From Verrucomicrobiota bacterium (GTDB taxonomy: Bacteria > Verrucomicrobiota > Verrucomicrobiia > Methylacidiphilales > Verrucolacustridaceae): 9,617 nucleotides of DNA. The notes beneath the pieces were generated by a model. It was not told the origin of the DNA. It saw only the letters and a program-made list of their open reading frames with translations, and searched no databases. Where the stretch lies: positions 1-9,617 of the forward strand of contig RGYX01000025.1 in assembly GCA_010031845.1 (NCBI GenBank), given 5' to 3'. Within the stretch, counting starts at the first letter, position 1, and each line of letters begins with the position of its first letter. This document shows positions 1 through 5,632 of this stretch, piece by piece. The position numbers and the translations under genes are program-made.

Positions 1-5
1 AGGAA

Positions 6-30
6 AGAGCCAGGGCTTGTCCCGGGCTCT
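6..30 (+). terminator. Strong hairpin at left edge, possible terminator
   Basis: The arms AGAGCC/GGGCTCT and AGGG/CCC form nine base pairs with one A-G mismatch (position 12 against 24) around a CTTGT loop at 16-20. No T-run follows on the + strand. On the - strand a short TTTCCT follows the stem. It could terminate transcription from a gene left of the window, or be a leader structure of the short ORF that starts five bases later. The structure is seen directly; the role is inferred. Confidence 0.35.
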
Positions 31-35
31 ATCCT

Positions 36-224
36 GTGAGGACCCGTGATGATTTTTTGCGATTGGCAATCGATCATGCCAAGGGGACTGACGAGGCGGT
101 GTGTCAGATCCTTGAGGAGATTTGGCGCCGGCCTGACGAGGCGGTGCAAATCAACGCCCAAAGCCTGATCCGGAGAGGAAAGGGTTGGGGGAAGGAGCAA
201 AAAAAGAAATCCTTGGGAGCTTAG
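36..224 (+). CDS. Short hypothetical protein (62 aa), possibly a partial C-terminus
   Basis: I do not recognise this protein. From the GTG at 36 it would encode 62 residues: a predicted helical, acidic/basic mixed N-terminal part (RTRDDFLRLAIDHAKG) and a Lys-rich end (KGWGKEQKKKSLGA). The residues DEAV occur twice, 15 residues apart, and the two copies share an exact 14-base stretch (88-101 and 133-146) that is in frame. There is no convincing Shine-Dalgarno sequence before the GTG. The frame stays open to the left window edge, but that would require translating through the hairpin at 6-30, which looks non-coding, so a start at 36 is preferred. It may be a real small protein or a chance ORF. 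The next gene begins 129 bases after its stop, behind a promoter candidate. Confidence 0.35.
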   Translation: MRTRDDFLRLAIDHAKGTDEAVCQILEEIWRRPDEAVQINAQSLIRRGKGWGKEQKKKSLGA

Positions 225-255
225 GGTCATTGACCGGCCTTGTTTCTTATCCGAG

Positions 256-285
256 TTGCGGCCGTCGGAGTTTTTTCGTTATTAA
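256..285 (+). promoter_or_regulatory. Candidate sigma-70-type promoter for the membrane coiled-coil gene
   Basis: TTGCGG at 256-261 and TATTAA at 280-285 are separated by 18 bases in an AT-rich patch of an otherwise G+C-rich region. Each box matches the classical consensus only partly (TTG of the -35, four of six in the -10). The architecture is nearly the same as that of the candidate at 1494-1523, which raises my confidence. Transcription would start near 292, giving a leader of about 60 nt before the ATG at 354. Function is inferred. Confidence 0.35.
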
Positions 286-353
286 GTAAAAAACGGATTA
301 GGAATCGCTCGCCAAGCGTCTGATGGGTGCTGAGATCCGAGGGGCAAGGACGC

Positions 354-959
354 ATGAAGGAAACCTTCAGCCAAACATCATCTGCCGGGGAGCCGGAACT
401 ACCGTTCGGTTCGGCAGCTTCTTCCTCCAAACAGGGGGGAGAGGATCCGGATGTGGTGGTCATTAAGGGACCGCCACGACCGACCGGTTACCCAACCTAT
501 CAAACCTCCACCGCATCTTCAAAAACCCAGCCAGAGGAACCCGCCATGAACCCATCCACCCCAAGTGCCCTGAATGTCAAACGCAGCATCGACCGGCAAC
601 GCAAAGAGCAGAAAGCGGTCAGTTCCATCCTTAGCGGAGTGGGGTTGGCCCTGCTTTTGATCATCGTCGGGTGCGCCACGCTCTCCTGTTTTGGGGGCTA
701 TGTCTTGTGGAAACAGATCCAGAGGCAGAGCGTGACCGTGGACCAGATGGAGCAGAGGTTCAACAAGGAGCTGGCCTCCCTTCAGGCCCGGGATGCTGAG
801 CTGGCCAGCGGTCTGGAGTCGGCCGGGGCACAGTTGGCCAAACAACAATCTTTTTTCGAGCAAGCGAAGTCACAGTTGAGTCGGCAGGAGAAGGACATCG
901 GAGTTCTCCGGCAACGGCTTTCCAATCTGGAAGGGGATTCGGGCGAACGTCGCCGGTAA
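354..959 (+). CDS. Single-pass membrane protein with C-terminal coiled coil, unknown function
   Basis: No family is recognised. The 201-residue protein has three parts. Residues 1-75 are a disordered, Ser/Pro/Gly-rich segment. One hydrophobic membrane segment lies at about 92-118 (SILSGVGLALLLIIVG and following), preceded by a basic stretch (KRSIDRQRKEQK). A polar, Glu/Gln/Lys/Leu-rich segment at about 126-195 looks like a coiled coil. The positive-inside rule places the N-terminus in the cytoplasm and the coiled coil outside, so a structural or envelope-organising role is possible but unproven. The ATG at 354 has GAGGGG and AAGGA upstream. The in-frame ATG at 546 (residue 65) has a better-spaced AGAGGAA at 533-539 and would give a 137-residue protein without the disordered part. 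An in-frame start at 327 lacks an evident ribosome site. The next gene follows after 7 nt, so the two are probably one operon. Confidence 0.75.
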   Translation: MKETFSQTSSAGEPELPFGSAASSSKQGGEDPDVVVIKGPPRPTGYPTYQTSTASSKTQPEEPAMNPSTPSALNVKRSIDRQRKEQKAVSSILSGVGLALLLIIVGCATLSCFGGYVLWKQIQRQSVTVDQMEQRFNKELASLQARDAELASGLESAGAQLAKQQSFFEQAKSQLSRQEKDIGVLRQRLSNLEGDSGERRR

Positions 960-966
960 GCATTCC

Positions 967-1455
967 ATGATCAGCCGCGTTGAACTTCGTCGTATCACCC
1001 AGGAATGGCGGACCCGCCTTCAGCGGGTTCAGCAGATTCTCCAGCCCAGTGAATGGGCGGTGGATGATTGGAACCGCTTTGCGCGGGCTCTCAGTCAGAT
1101 GGTTCGCACCTACGGGTCCACCTGGACGGAGGGAGATACCACATACTGGGACGTCCGCTGGACTCTGCAGGATGGAGGAGAGCTGATCTGTCAGGCGGAG
1201 GATGGTTTGGACGGAAGAAAAACCCTGGTGGTGGCTCAGCAGGGCGGATTTGCCGAGGGACTCGACAACTATACCTGGTTCTACGGGGAATTTGGCCAAA
1301 CGGGAGATTTCTTGGGCAACCCGTACTGGGTCGATGGCACTTGGAAAGAGGCCTTGGCCATGATGCTTCTGCCTCAGCAGGCGGGCGCGGGTTTTTATCT
1401 CAGTGGGGGGAGCGTGAACGTTGCTCCCATGCTGGAGGCAAAAGCCAGCACATAA
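967..1455 (+). CDS. Conserved-looking hypothetical protein, 162 aa
   Basis: I do not recognise the family. The protein is soluble-looking, with no signal peptide or membrane segment. Residues 1-48 look helical and basic/amphipathic (ISRVELRRITQEWRTRLQRV). From about residue 50 it is rich in Trp, Tyr and Gly with alternating polar and hydrophobic residues (TYWDVRWTLQDGGELICQ, NYTWFYGEFG), which suggests a beta-rich fold. A short helical stretch (WKEALAMMLLPQQ) at about 126-138 follows. The gene starts at ATG 967, 7 nt after the stop of the membrane coiled-coil gene, without its own clear ribosome site, so it may depend on translational coupling to that gene. The two products could act together, for example as a cytoplasmic partner of the membrane protein; this is inference from spacing only. 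Confidence 0.75.
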   Translation: MISRVELRRITQEWRTRLQRVQQILQPSEWAVDDWNRFARALSQMVRTYGSTWTEGDTTYWDVRWTLQDGGELICQAEDGLDGRKTLVVAQQGGFAEGLDNYTWFYGEFGQTGDFLGNPYWVDGTWKEALAMMLLPQQAGAGFYLSGGSVNVAPMLEAKAST

Positions 1456-1477
1456 TACCCCATTATTGATATAAGAC

Positions 1478-1511
1478 ATTGCAATTCAAAACCTTGCGAT
1501 TTGCTTGCAAT
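1478..1511. promoter_or_regulatory. Palindrome ATTGCAAT with a second TTGCAAT half 26 bp away
   Basis: ATTGCAAT at 1478-1485 is a perfect 8-bp palindrome, and TTGCAAT recurs at 1505-1511, 26 bp further on, about two and a half helical turns. TTGC also occurs at 1494 and 1501. The sites flank and overlap the -35 region of the promoter candidate at 1494-1523, so a DNA-binding regulator could act here. Only the sequence pattern is seen; no regulator is known. Confidence 0.25.
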
Positions 1512-1523
1512 AGGGTTTATTAG
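1494..1523 (+). promoter_or_regulatory. Candidate promoter upstream of the RRM gene
   Basis: TTGCGA at 1494-1499 and TATTAG at 1518-1523 have an 18-base spacer, in the most AT-rich part of the 320-bp gap between 1455 and 1776. The layout matches the candidate at 256-285. Transcription from about 1530 would give an untranslated leader of some 245 nt. A TATAAG at 1470-1475 is an alternative -10 but has no good -35. Function is inferred. Confidence 0.35.
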
Positions 1524-1687
1524 CAGATAGGATGATCCCCTTGAAAGGAGTACGGCGGGAAGTTGCGCAAAAAGCGCTCTGATTCGGGGGTTGTGATCGA
1601 CCAAGATCTTGCCCGGATCCAATTCAGCGCTCCCACCCTTCTCGCAGACCCAAAGAGAACGATAAGAACCTCACGGAGTTGAAGGAT

Positions 1688-1761
1688 TGGCCGTTCCGGC
1701 CACCCCCTCCGTCCCTCGGGCGCTGTTCGCCCGATTGGTCCGCTCGGGCCCTATCTTCCCG
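1688..1761 (+). promoter_or_regulatory. Structured 5' leader of the RRM gene with competing hairpins
   Basis: A first hairpin pairs TGGCCG (1688-1693) with CGGCCA (1697-1702). A second pairs TCGGGCG (1716-1722) with CGCCCGA (1728-1734) around a CTGTT loop. The same GCCCGA (1729-1734) can instead pair with a second TCGGGC copy at 1744-1749. The last two hairpins cannot coexist. No T-run follows, so this is not a classical terminator. A further weak stem joins CGGG (1745-1748) to CCCG (1758-1761), 14 bases before the start codon. The rest of the gap, 1524-1687, holds no gene that I can support; it contains only a 10-bp palindrome, CAAGATCTTG, at 1602-1611. Confidence 0.4.
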
Positions 1762-1775
1762 CCGCACAGTTAAAC

Positions 1776-2411
1776 ATGAGTCACAATCCAAGATACGGTT
1801 CCCGCCAGGGAGGCGGGCCCCACGAACGCCGTCGCCGTCGCCACCACCGTTATGGTGGGGATCGGGGTGGACCCCGTCGCGAACACAAATCGGGAGGCGG
1901 AGGTTTTTGGGGATTTTTGAAGAAATTGATCGGACTGGGGGGTGGATCTTCCAAGCCTGCTTCCTCGTTCGACCGTCCTCGCAACGGCCGCACGGATGCC
2001 CCCCGGGCGCCACGCCCGCCGCGTTCGGCACCCCCGATGGAGGTGCTCACCCCGCGGCTCTACGTTGGCAACCTCTCCTATGACGCTTCCGAAAGTGACA
2101 TCTTTGATCACTTCGCCAAGGTGGCGGGGGTGAAGAATGTCGAGGTGGTGCGCGATAAAGGATCCAACTCGAAAGGCTTTGGCTTTGTCGAGATGCAGAC
2201 CCTGGAAGGCGCTCAGGATGCGGCCAAGAAACTCCATGATACGGACTTCATGGGCCGCTTACTGATTGTGAATGGCGCCAAATCGGTGGGCGAAAGGGAC
2301 GGAGGTCCGCGTCGGGATCGACGGGACGATCGTCCTCCCCGCGAAGACCGTCCGGAACGTTCCTCGGAATTTGATTACGAGAGCGGACCGCGGAATCCGA
2401 GCTACGACTAA
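1776..2411 (+). CDS. RRM-domain RNA-binding protein with Arg/Gly-rich N-terminal extension
   Basis: Residues 94-169 form one RNA recognition motif with RNP2 (LYVGNL, 95-100) and RNP1 (KGFGFVEM, 133-140), whose aromatic residues contact single-stranded RNA in this family. Bacterial RRM proteins are usually near 80-110 residues; this one has 211. The added N-terminus is Arg/His/Gly-rich (about 8-42), then has a hydrophobic-basic patch (GFWGFLKKLIGLG, 43-55) and a Pro/Arg linker. The C-terminus (170-211) is charged and Arg/Asp/Pro-rich and ends acidic-aromatic. Such tails usually add unspecific RNA affinity or self-association. The ATG at 1776 has no clear ribosome site; Met88 (position 2037), six residues before the RRM, is an alternative start giving a typical small RRM protein. 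The N-terminal part has the composition of disordered coding sequence, so the long form is preferred. A 6-bp hairpin lies just inside the reading frame. It ends 4 nt from the converging leuA stop. Confidence 0.88.
   Translation: MSHNPRYGSRQGGGPHERRRRRHHRYGGDRGGPRREHKSGGGGFWGFLKKLIGLGGGSSKPASSFDRPRNGRTDAPRAPRPPRSAPPMEVLTPRLYVGNLSYDASESDIFDHFAKVAGVKNVEVVRDKGSNSKGFGFVEMQTLEGAQDAAKKLHDTDFMGRLLIVNGAKSVGERDGGPRRDRRDDRPPREDRPERSSEFDYESGPRNPSYD
1801..1817 (+). promoter_or_regulatory. Hairpin just inside the RRM coding region
   Basis: CCCGCC (1801-1806) and GGCGGG (1812-1817) form a perfect 6-bp stem around the loop AGGGA. It begins 25 bases after the A of the start codon. The AGGGAGG run across loop and stem resembles a Shine-Dalgarno sequence. 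A hairpin at this distance can affect initiation, and with the leader hairpins it could be a site for autoregulation by the RNA-binding product. The role is speculative. Confidence 0.25.
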
Positions 2412-2415
2412 TTCG

Positions 2416-3981
2416 TTAAGGATGGCCCAAGGTGCGCCGGGTCTTTTTTGAGGCCCGGCCGCCTTCGGCGATCCACCGGTTGGTGGCCGCCAGATAGGCC
2501 CGGCCGCTTGATTCAATCACATCCGTGGCCGCGGCCCGGCCGGCGGCCGGCTCTCCCTTGGCATCAAAGCGCACGCTCAGACTCACTTCTCCCACCGCGT
2601 CTTTTCCCTCCGTGACGGCTCTTACCTGATAATCCATCAAATGGCCCCTGAGTCCGGTAATCCGATCGATCGTTTTGAGCACTGCATCCACAGTGCCATC
2701 CCCGGAGCCGGTGGCGGCCAGCGTTTTGCGGCCGTGCTTCAGGGCAATCCTGGCCATCGGTTTTTTCCCGGTGCCGGATTCGACATGGAGACTCTCCAAG
2801 CTGTAGGTCTCCCGGGCGACCTGGATCTGGGCACCCACCAGGGAAACCAAATCGTCGTCATAAACGAACTTCTTCCGGTCGCCGATGTCCTTGAAGCGGC
2901 TGAACACTGCCTGCAACTCGGCAGGCTTGAGCAAATAGCCAAGATGCTTCAGGCGCGAAGCCACCGCCGCACGCCCGCTGTGCTTGGTCAGGGGAAGTTC
3001 GGTTTTGCCCCAACCGACCTCCTCCGGGTCCATAATCTCGTAGGTCTCCCGTTTCTTTAGAATCCCGTCCTGATGGATGCCCGAACTGTGGGCAAAGGCA
3101 TTCAGTCCAACGATCGCCTTGTTGCGGGGAATAGCAAAGCTGCAGGCGGCGGAGACCAGACGGGAGGAGCGTACAATCTCCCGGGTCTGAATACCGGTGG
3201 TCAGATGGGAGAAAACATCCTGGCGGGTGCGCAGGGCCATCACGATCTCCTCCAAGGCCGCGTTTCCGGCGCGTTCCCCGATTCCGTTCAGGGTGCACTC
3301 GATCTGGCGGGCCCCGGATTGAACACCGGAAAGCGAATTGGCCACGGCCAGCCCCAAGTCGTTGTGGCAATGGGTGCTGAAAACGGCGTTCTCCGATCCG
3401 CGGGCCCGAGCAATGACTTCGGCAAACATCCGGCCGTACTCCTCCGGGGTGGCGTAGCCGGTGGTGTCGGGGAGGTTGATGGTGGTTGCTCCTGCACCGA
3501 TGGCTGTCTCCACCACCTCCACGAGGAAATCAATTTCGGTGCGGGAGGCATCCTCCGGGGAAAACTCCACATTGGAGGTGAATCGGCAGGCCCGCCGGAC
3601 TCCATCGGTCGCCAGCCGTAGAATTTCATCCCGGGCTTTCCCCAATTTGAACTCGCGGTGAATCTTGCTGGTGCCAAGAAAGACGTGGATCCGGCCTTTT
3701 TTTCCGGCGGGCTTTACCGCCGCACCGGCGGCGTCGATATCGGCCGGCACACAGCGGGCCAAGCCACAGATGACCGGACCGCGGACTGTTCGCGCGATCT
3801 CCTTAACGGAATCGAAATCCCCCTGACTGGCAATGGGAAAGCCCGCCTCAATGATGTCGACCCCCAACCGGGCAAGCTGCCTGGCGACCTCGAGTTTTTG
3901 GCGGGGGGTCATAGCCGCGCCGGGGCACTGCTCTCCGTCCCGAAGAGTCGTGTCGAAAATCAGAATACGGTCACTGGGCAT
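2416..3981 (-). CDS. leuA: 2-isopropylmalate synthase
   Basis: LeuA condenses acetyl-CoA with 2-ketoisovalerate to 2-isopropylmalate, the committed step of leucine synthesis, in the cytoplasm. The 521-residue length is typical of the bacterial LeuA form. The TIM-barrel catalytic domain starts with DTTLRDGEQCPG (10-21). It has metal ligands Asp10 or Asp15 region, His204 and His206 in HCHNDLGLA, and Asn240 in GIGERAGN. GLNAFAHSSGIHQDG (292-306) belongs to the linker subdomain. The C-terminal allosteric dimer domain (about 385-505) contains ATGSGDGTVDAV and ends in SSGRAYLAATNRW, so leucine feedback inhibition is expected. Cys19 replaces the commoner Ser of DGEQSPG, a natural variant in several phyla. 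An in-frame TAG lies three codons before ATG 3981, so this is the first possible start. The gene is last in the ilvN-ilvC-leuA run, 64 nt after ilvC. Confidence 0.97.
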   Translation of the reverse strand: MPSDRILIFDTTLRDGEQCPGAAMTPRQKLEVARQLARLGVDIIEAGFPIASQGDFDSVKEIARTVRGPVICGLARCVPADIDAAGAAVKPAGKKGRIHVFLGTSKIHREFKLGKARDEILRLATDGVRRACRFTSNVEFSPEDASRTEIDFLVEVVETAIGAGATTINLPDTTGYATPEEYGRMFAEVIARARGSENAVFSTHCHNDLGLAVANSLSGVQSGARQIECTLNGIGERAGNAALEEIVMALRTRQDVFSHLTTGIQTREIVRSSRLVSAACSFAIPRNKAIVGLNAFAHSSGIHQDGILKKRETYEIMDPEEVGWGKTELPLTKHSGRAAVASRLKHLGYLLKPAELQAVFSRFKDIGDRKKFVYDDDLVSLVGAQIQVARETYSLESLHVESGTGKKPMARIALKHGRKTLAATGSGDGTVDAVLKTIDRITGLRGHLMDYQVRAVTEGKDAVGEVSLSVRFDAKGEPAAGRAAATDVIESSGRAYLAATNRWIAEGGRASKKTRRTLGHP

Positions 3982-3987
3982 GGGATG

Positions 3988-4031
3988 AGCCTAGCCTGAA
4001 AAGGCTTACGTTGCACCTCCGTCGGGGAGGT
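3988..4031 (-). promoter_or_regulatory. Two hairpins in the ilvC-leuA gap, one burying GGAGG
   Basis: Read on the - strand, ACCTCC (4031-4026) pairs with GGAGGT (4020-4015) across a 5-nt loop, which places the only strong Shine-Dalgarno-like sequence of the gap inside a stem. A second hairpin pairs AGCCT (4006-4002) with AGGCT (3997-3993); AGGCT is repeated at once (3992-3988), so AGCCT can choose either partner. The GGAGG is 34 nt from the leuA ATG when unfolded, about 20 nt with the second hairpin closed. Neither stem has a T-run. Control of leuA translation or transcript processing is inferred. Confidence 0.35.
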
Positions 4032-4045
4032 TGGCCTCGTGCTCT

Positions 4046-5071
4046 TTAGTAGGCGGCTTGGGCGCCCTTGAGGTTCCGGCGACGGATCCAGGGCATCAAA
4101 CCACGGAGGCGGGCACCGGTTTTTTCGATGGGGTGCTTTTCGCCCAGCTTGAGAAGTTTGTGATAGCGCTTCATGCCGGTGCGGCTCTCTTTGACCCACT
4201 CCCGGGCAAATTTTCCATTACGGATCTCCTGCAGGACCGACTGCATGGCCTTCTTCGTCCGGCCATCCACCACGCGGGGGCCGCGGGTAACGTCCCCGTA
4301 CTTGGCGGTTTCGGAGATGGAGAAGCGCATGCCGGCGATTCCGGATTCGTTGATCAAGTCCACGATCAGTTTCAGTTCGTGCAGGACCTCGAAATAAGCG
4401 ACTTCCGGTTGATATCCGGCTTTCACGAGAACCTCAAAACCCGCCTGAATGAGCGCCGAGGTTCCCCCGCAAAGCACGGCCTGTTCGCCAAAGAGATCCG
4501 TTTCGGTCTCTTCCTTGAAGGTCGTCTGGAGCAGGCCGGCGCGGGTGGCGCCGATTCCCCGGGCCCAGGCCATGGCGATGGCCCGTGCCTGTCCGGAGGG
4601 ATTTTGTTGAACGGCAAACAAGGCGGGAACGCCCCGGCCCTCCTGATACTGGCGGCGAACGATGTGGCCCGGACCCTTGGGGGCCACCAGGATTACATCG
4701 ACATTCTTCGGTGGGCGGACGGTTTTGTAGTGGATGGCGAATCCGTGGCTGAACAGCAGGCACTGGCCCTTACGCAGGTTGGGGGCGATGTCCTTCTCGT
4801 AAACGGAAGGGATTTTCAGGTCGGGCACCGCGACAAAAATCACGTCGGCACCCCGCACGGCCTCCGCGGTGGGGAGAACCTTGAACCCGTGCTTTTTGGC
4901 CACGGGGATCGACTTGCTGCCCTTGTAGAGTCCGATGGTTACCCGAATCCCGCTATTCTTGAGATTGAGGGCGTGGGCATGGCCTTGGGAGCCGAAGCCG
5001 ATCACGGCGACTTTGCGTCGGCGTAGGGGGTTGAGACTGGCGTCTTTGTCGTGATAGATGCGGGCGGGCAT
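4046..5071 (-). CDS. ilvC: Ketol-acid reductoisomerase, class I
   Basis: IlvC isomerises and reduces 2-acetolactate (or 2-aceto-2-hydroxybutyrate) to the dihydroxy acid in valine, leucine and isoleucine synthesis, with Mg2+ and NAD(P)H. The 341-residue length is that of the short class I enzyme. The Rossmann domain carries [13 protein letters not shown] (25-37) and the cofactor-specificity loop GLYKGSKS (47-54), where Ser52 and Ser54 suggest NADPH use. The knotted C-terminal domain shows the metal-binding residues Asp192 and Glu196 in [14 protein letters not shown], Glu228 and Glu232 in YFEVLHEL, and Ser253 near the substrate site. His109 in SHGF is the conserved active-site-region histidine. 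ATG 5071 is supported by GGAG 8 nt upstream (5083-5080 on the - strand), the best ribosome site of this gene run. It lies 39 nt after ilvN and 64 nt before leuA. Confidence 0.97.
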   Translation of the reverse strand: MPARIYHDKDASLNPLRRRKVAVIGFGSQGHAHALNLKNSGIRVTIGLYKGSKSIPVAKKHGFKVLPTAEAVRGADVIFVAVPDLKIPSVYEKDIAPNLRKGQCLLFSHGFAIHYKTVRPPKNVDVILVAPKGPGHIVRRQYQEGRGVPALFAVQQNPSGQARAIAMAWARGIGATRAGLLQTTFKEETETDLFGEQAVLCGGTSALIQAGFEVLVKAGYQPEVAYFEVLHELKLIVDLINESGIAGMRFSISETAKYGDVTRGPRVVDGRTKKAMQSVLQEIRNGKFAREWVKESRTGMKRYHKLLKLGEKHPIEKTGARLRGLMPWIRRRNLKGAQAAY

Positions 5072-5110
5072 GGGGTATTCTCCGGTTAGGGGTGGTGGTT
5101 CGGGGGAAAC

Positions 5111-5584
5111 TTACTTGCGGGGCAGGGCGATTCGGCCGGTTCGGCTGAGCTCCAGGATGCCGAAGGGTTTCATGAGTTGGAGGAACTTGTCGATTTTGCT
5201 CTCATCGCCGGTCACCTCGATGGAGAGGCTGGCGGATTGTACGTCCACGATTTTGGCGCGGAAAATATCGCAAATCTGCATGACTTCCGGTCGGGTGGCG
5301 GAAGAGGCTTTCACCTTGAGCAAGATCAATTCGCGGTCGATGACGTCGCCATCCTTGAAGTCATGGACCTCGAGGACGTCCACGAGCTTATTGAGCTGTT
5401 TGACGACCTGCTCGAGAACCTGATCGTTGCCCACCACCACGATAGTCATCCGGGAGATCTTGTCGTTCTGCGTGGGTCCGACGTTGAGGGTGTCGATGTT
5501 GAATCCCCGGCCACTGAAAAGGCCGGCGATCCTGGTGAGGACCCCGAATCGGTTCTGAACAACAACGGAAATGGTGTGTCGCAT
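5111..5584 (-). CDS. ilvN: Acetolactate synthase small (regulatory) subunit
   Basis: The small subunit activates the catalytic subunit IlvB and confers valine feedback inhibition on the first common step of branched-chain amino acid synthesis. The 157-residue protein has the normal two-domain form: an N-terminal ACT domain (about 3-77, starting HTISVVVQNRFGVLTRIAGL) and the C-terminal small-subunit domain (about 84-155, DRELILLKVKA to SRTGRIALPRK). Gly14 and Asn29 fall at the positions known in E. coli IlvH as valine-binding determinants, so valine sensitivity is likely. The name ilvH would be equally valid. There is no Shine-Dalgarno sequence before ATG 5584. The usual upstream partner ilvB is absent: the gene before it is a GYF_2-like protein, 48 nt away, so ilvB must be elsewhere. 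Downstream lie ilvC and leuA. Confidence 0.95.
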   Translation of the reverse strand: MRHTISVVVQNRFGVLTRIAGLFSGRGFNIDTLNVGPTQNDKISRMTIVVVGNDQVLEQVVKQLNKLVDVLEVHDFKDGDVIDRELILLKVKASSATRPEVMQICDIFRAKIVDVQSASLSIEVTGDESKIDKFLQLMKPFGILELSRTGRIALPRK

Positions 5585-5632
5585 AAGGGAAACTGTTGAA
5601 CACGAAAGAGTAGCGGAGGCCCGGAGGTAGGG

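Noticed and set aside
251..276. CCGA/TCGG stem followed by six Ts as a terminator for the first ORF
   Set aside because: The stem has only four pairs with a ten-base loop, and it overlaps the better-supported promoter candidate.
760..1479. A 239-codon open frame on the - strand
   Set aside because: It overlaps both + strand genes of the 354-1455 operon, which have better composition, spacing and a membrane/coiled-coil layout.
1551..1682. An open frame with GKLRKKRSDSGVVIDQD in the leader of the RRM gene
   Set aside because: There is no acceptable start codon; the AAGGAG near 1544-1549 is too far from the only TTG, and the rest is unlike a protein.
1456..1775. Possible structural RNA (tRNA, SRP RNA, 6S, RNase P) in the 320-bp gap
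   Set aside because: I looked for the conserved motifs of these RNAs and found none; the hairpins are explained as a leader.
2437..2460. GCCGGG/CCCGGC inverted repeat as a bidirectional terminator
   Set aside because: It lies within the leuA coding end and its T-run is in the loop, not after the stem.
4031..5026. A 331-codon open frame on the + strand
   Set aside because: It mirrors ilvC on the opposite strand and has no recognisable domain.
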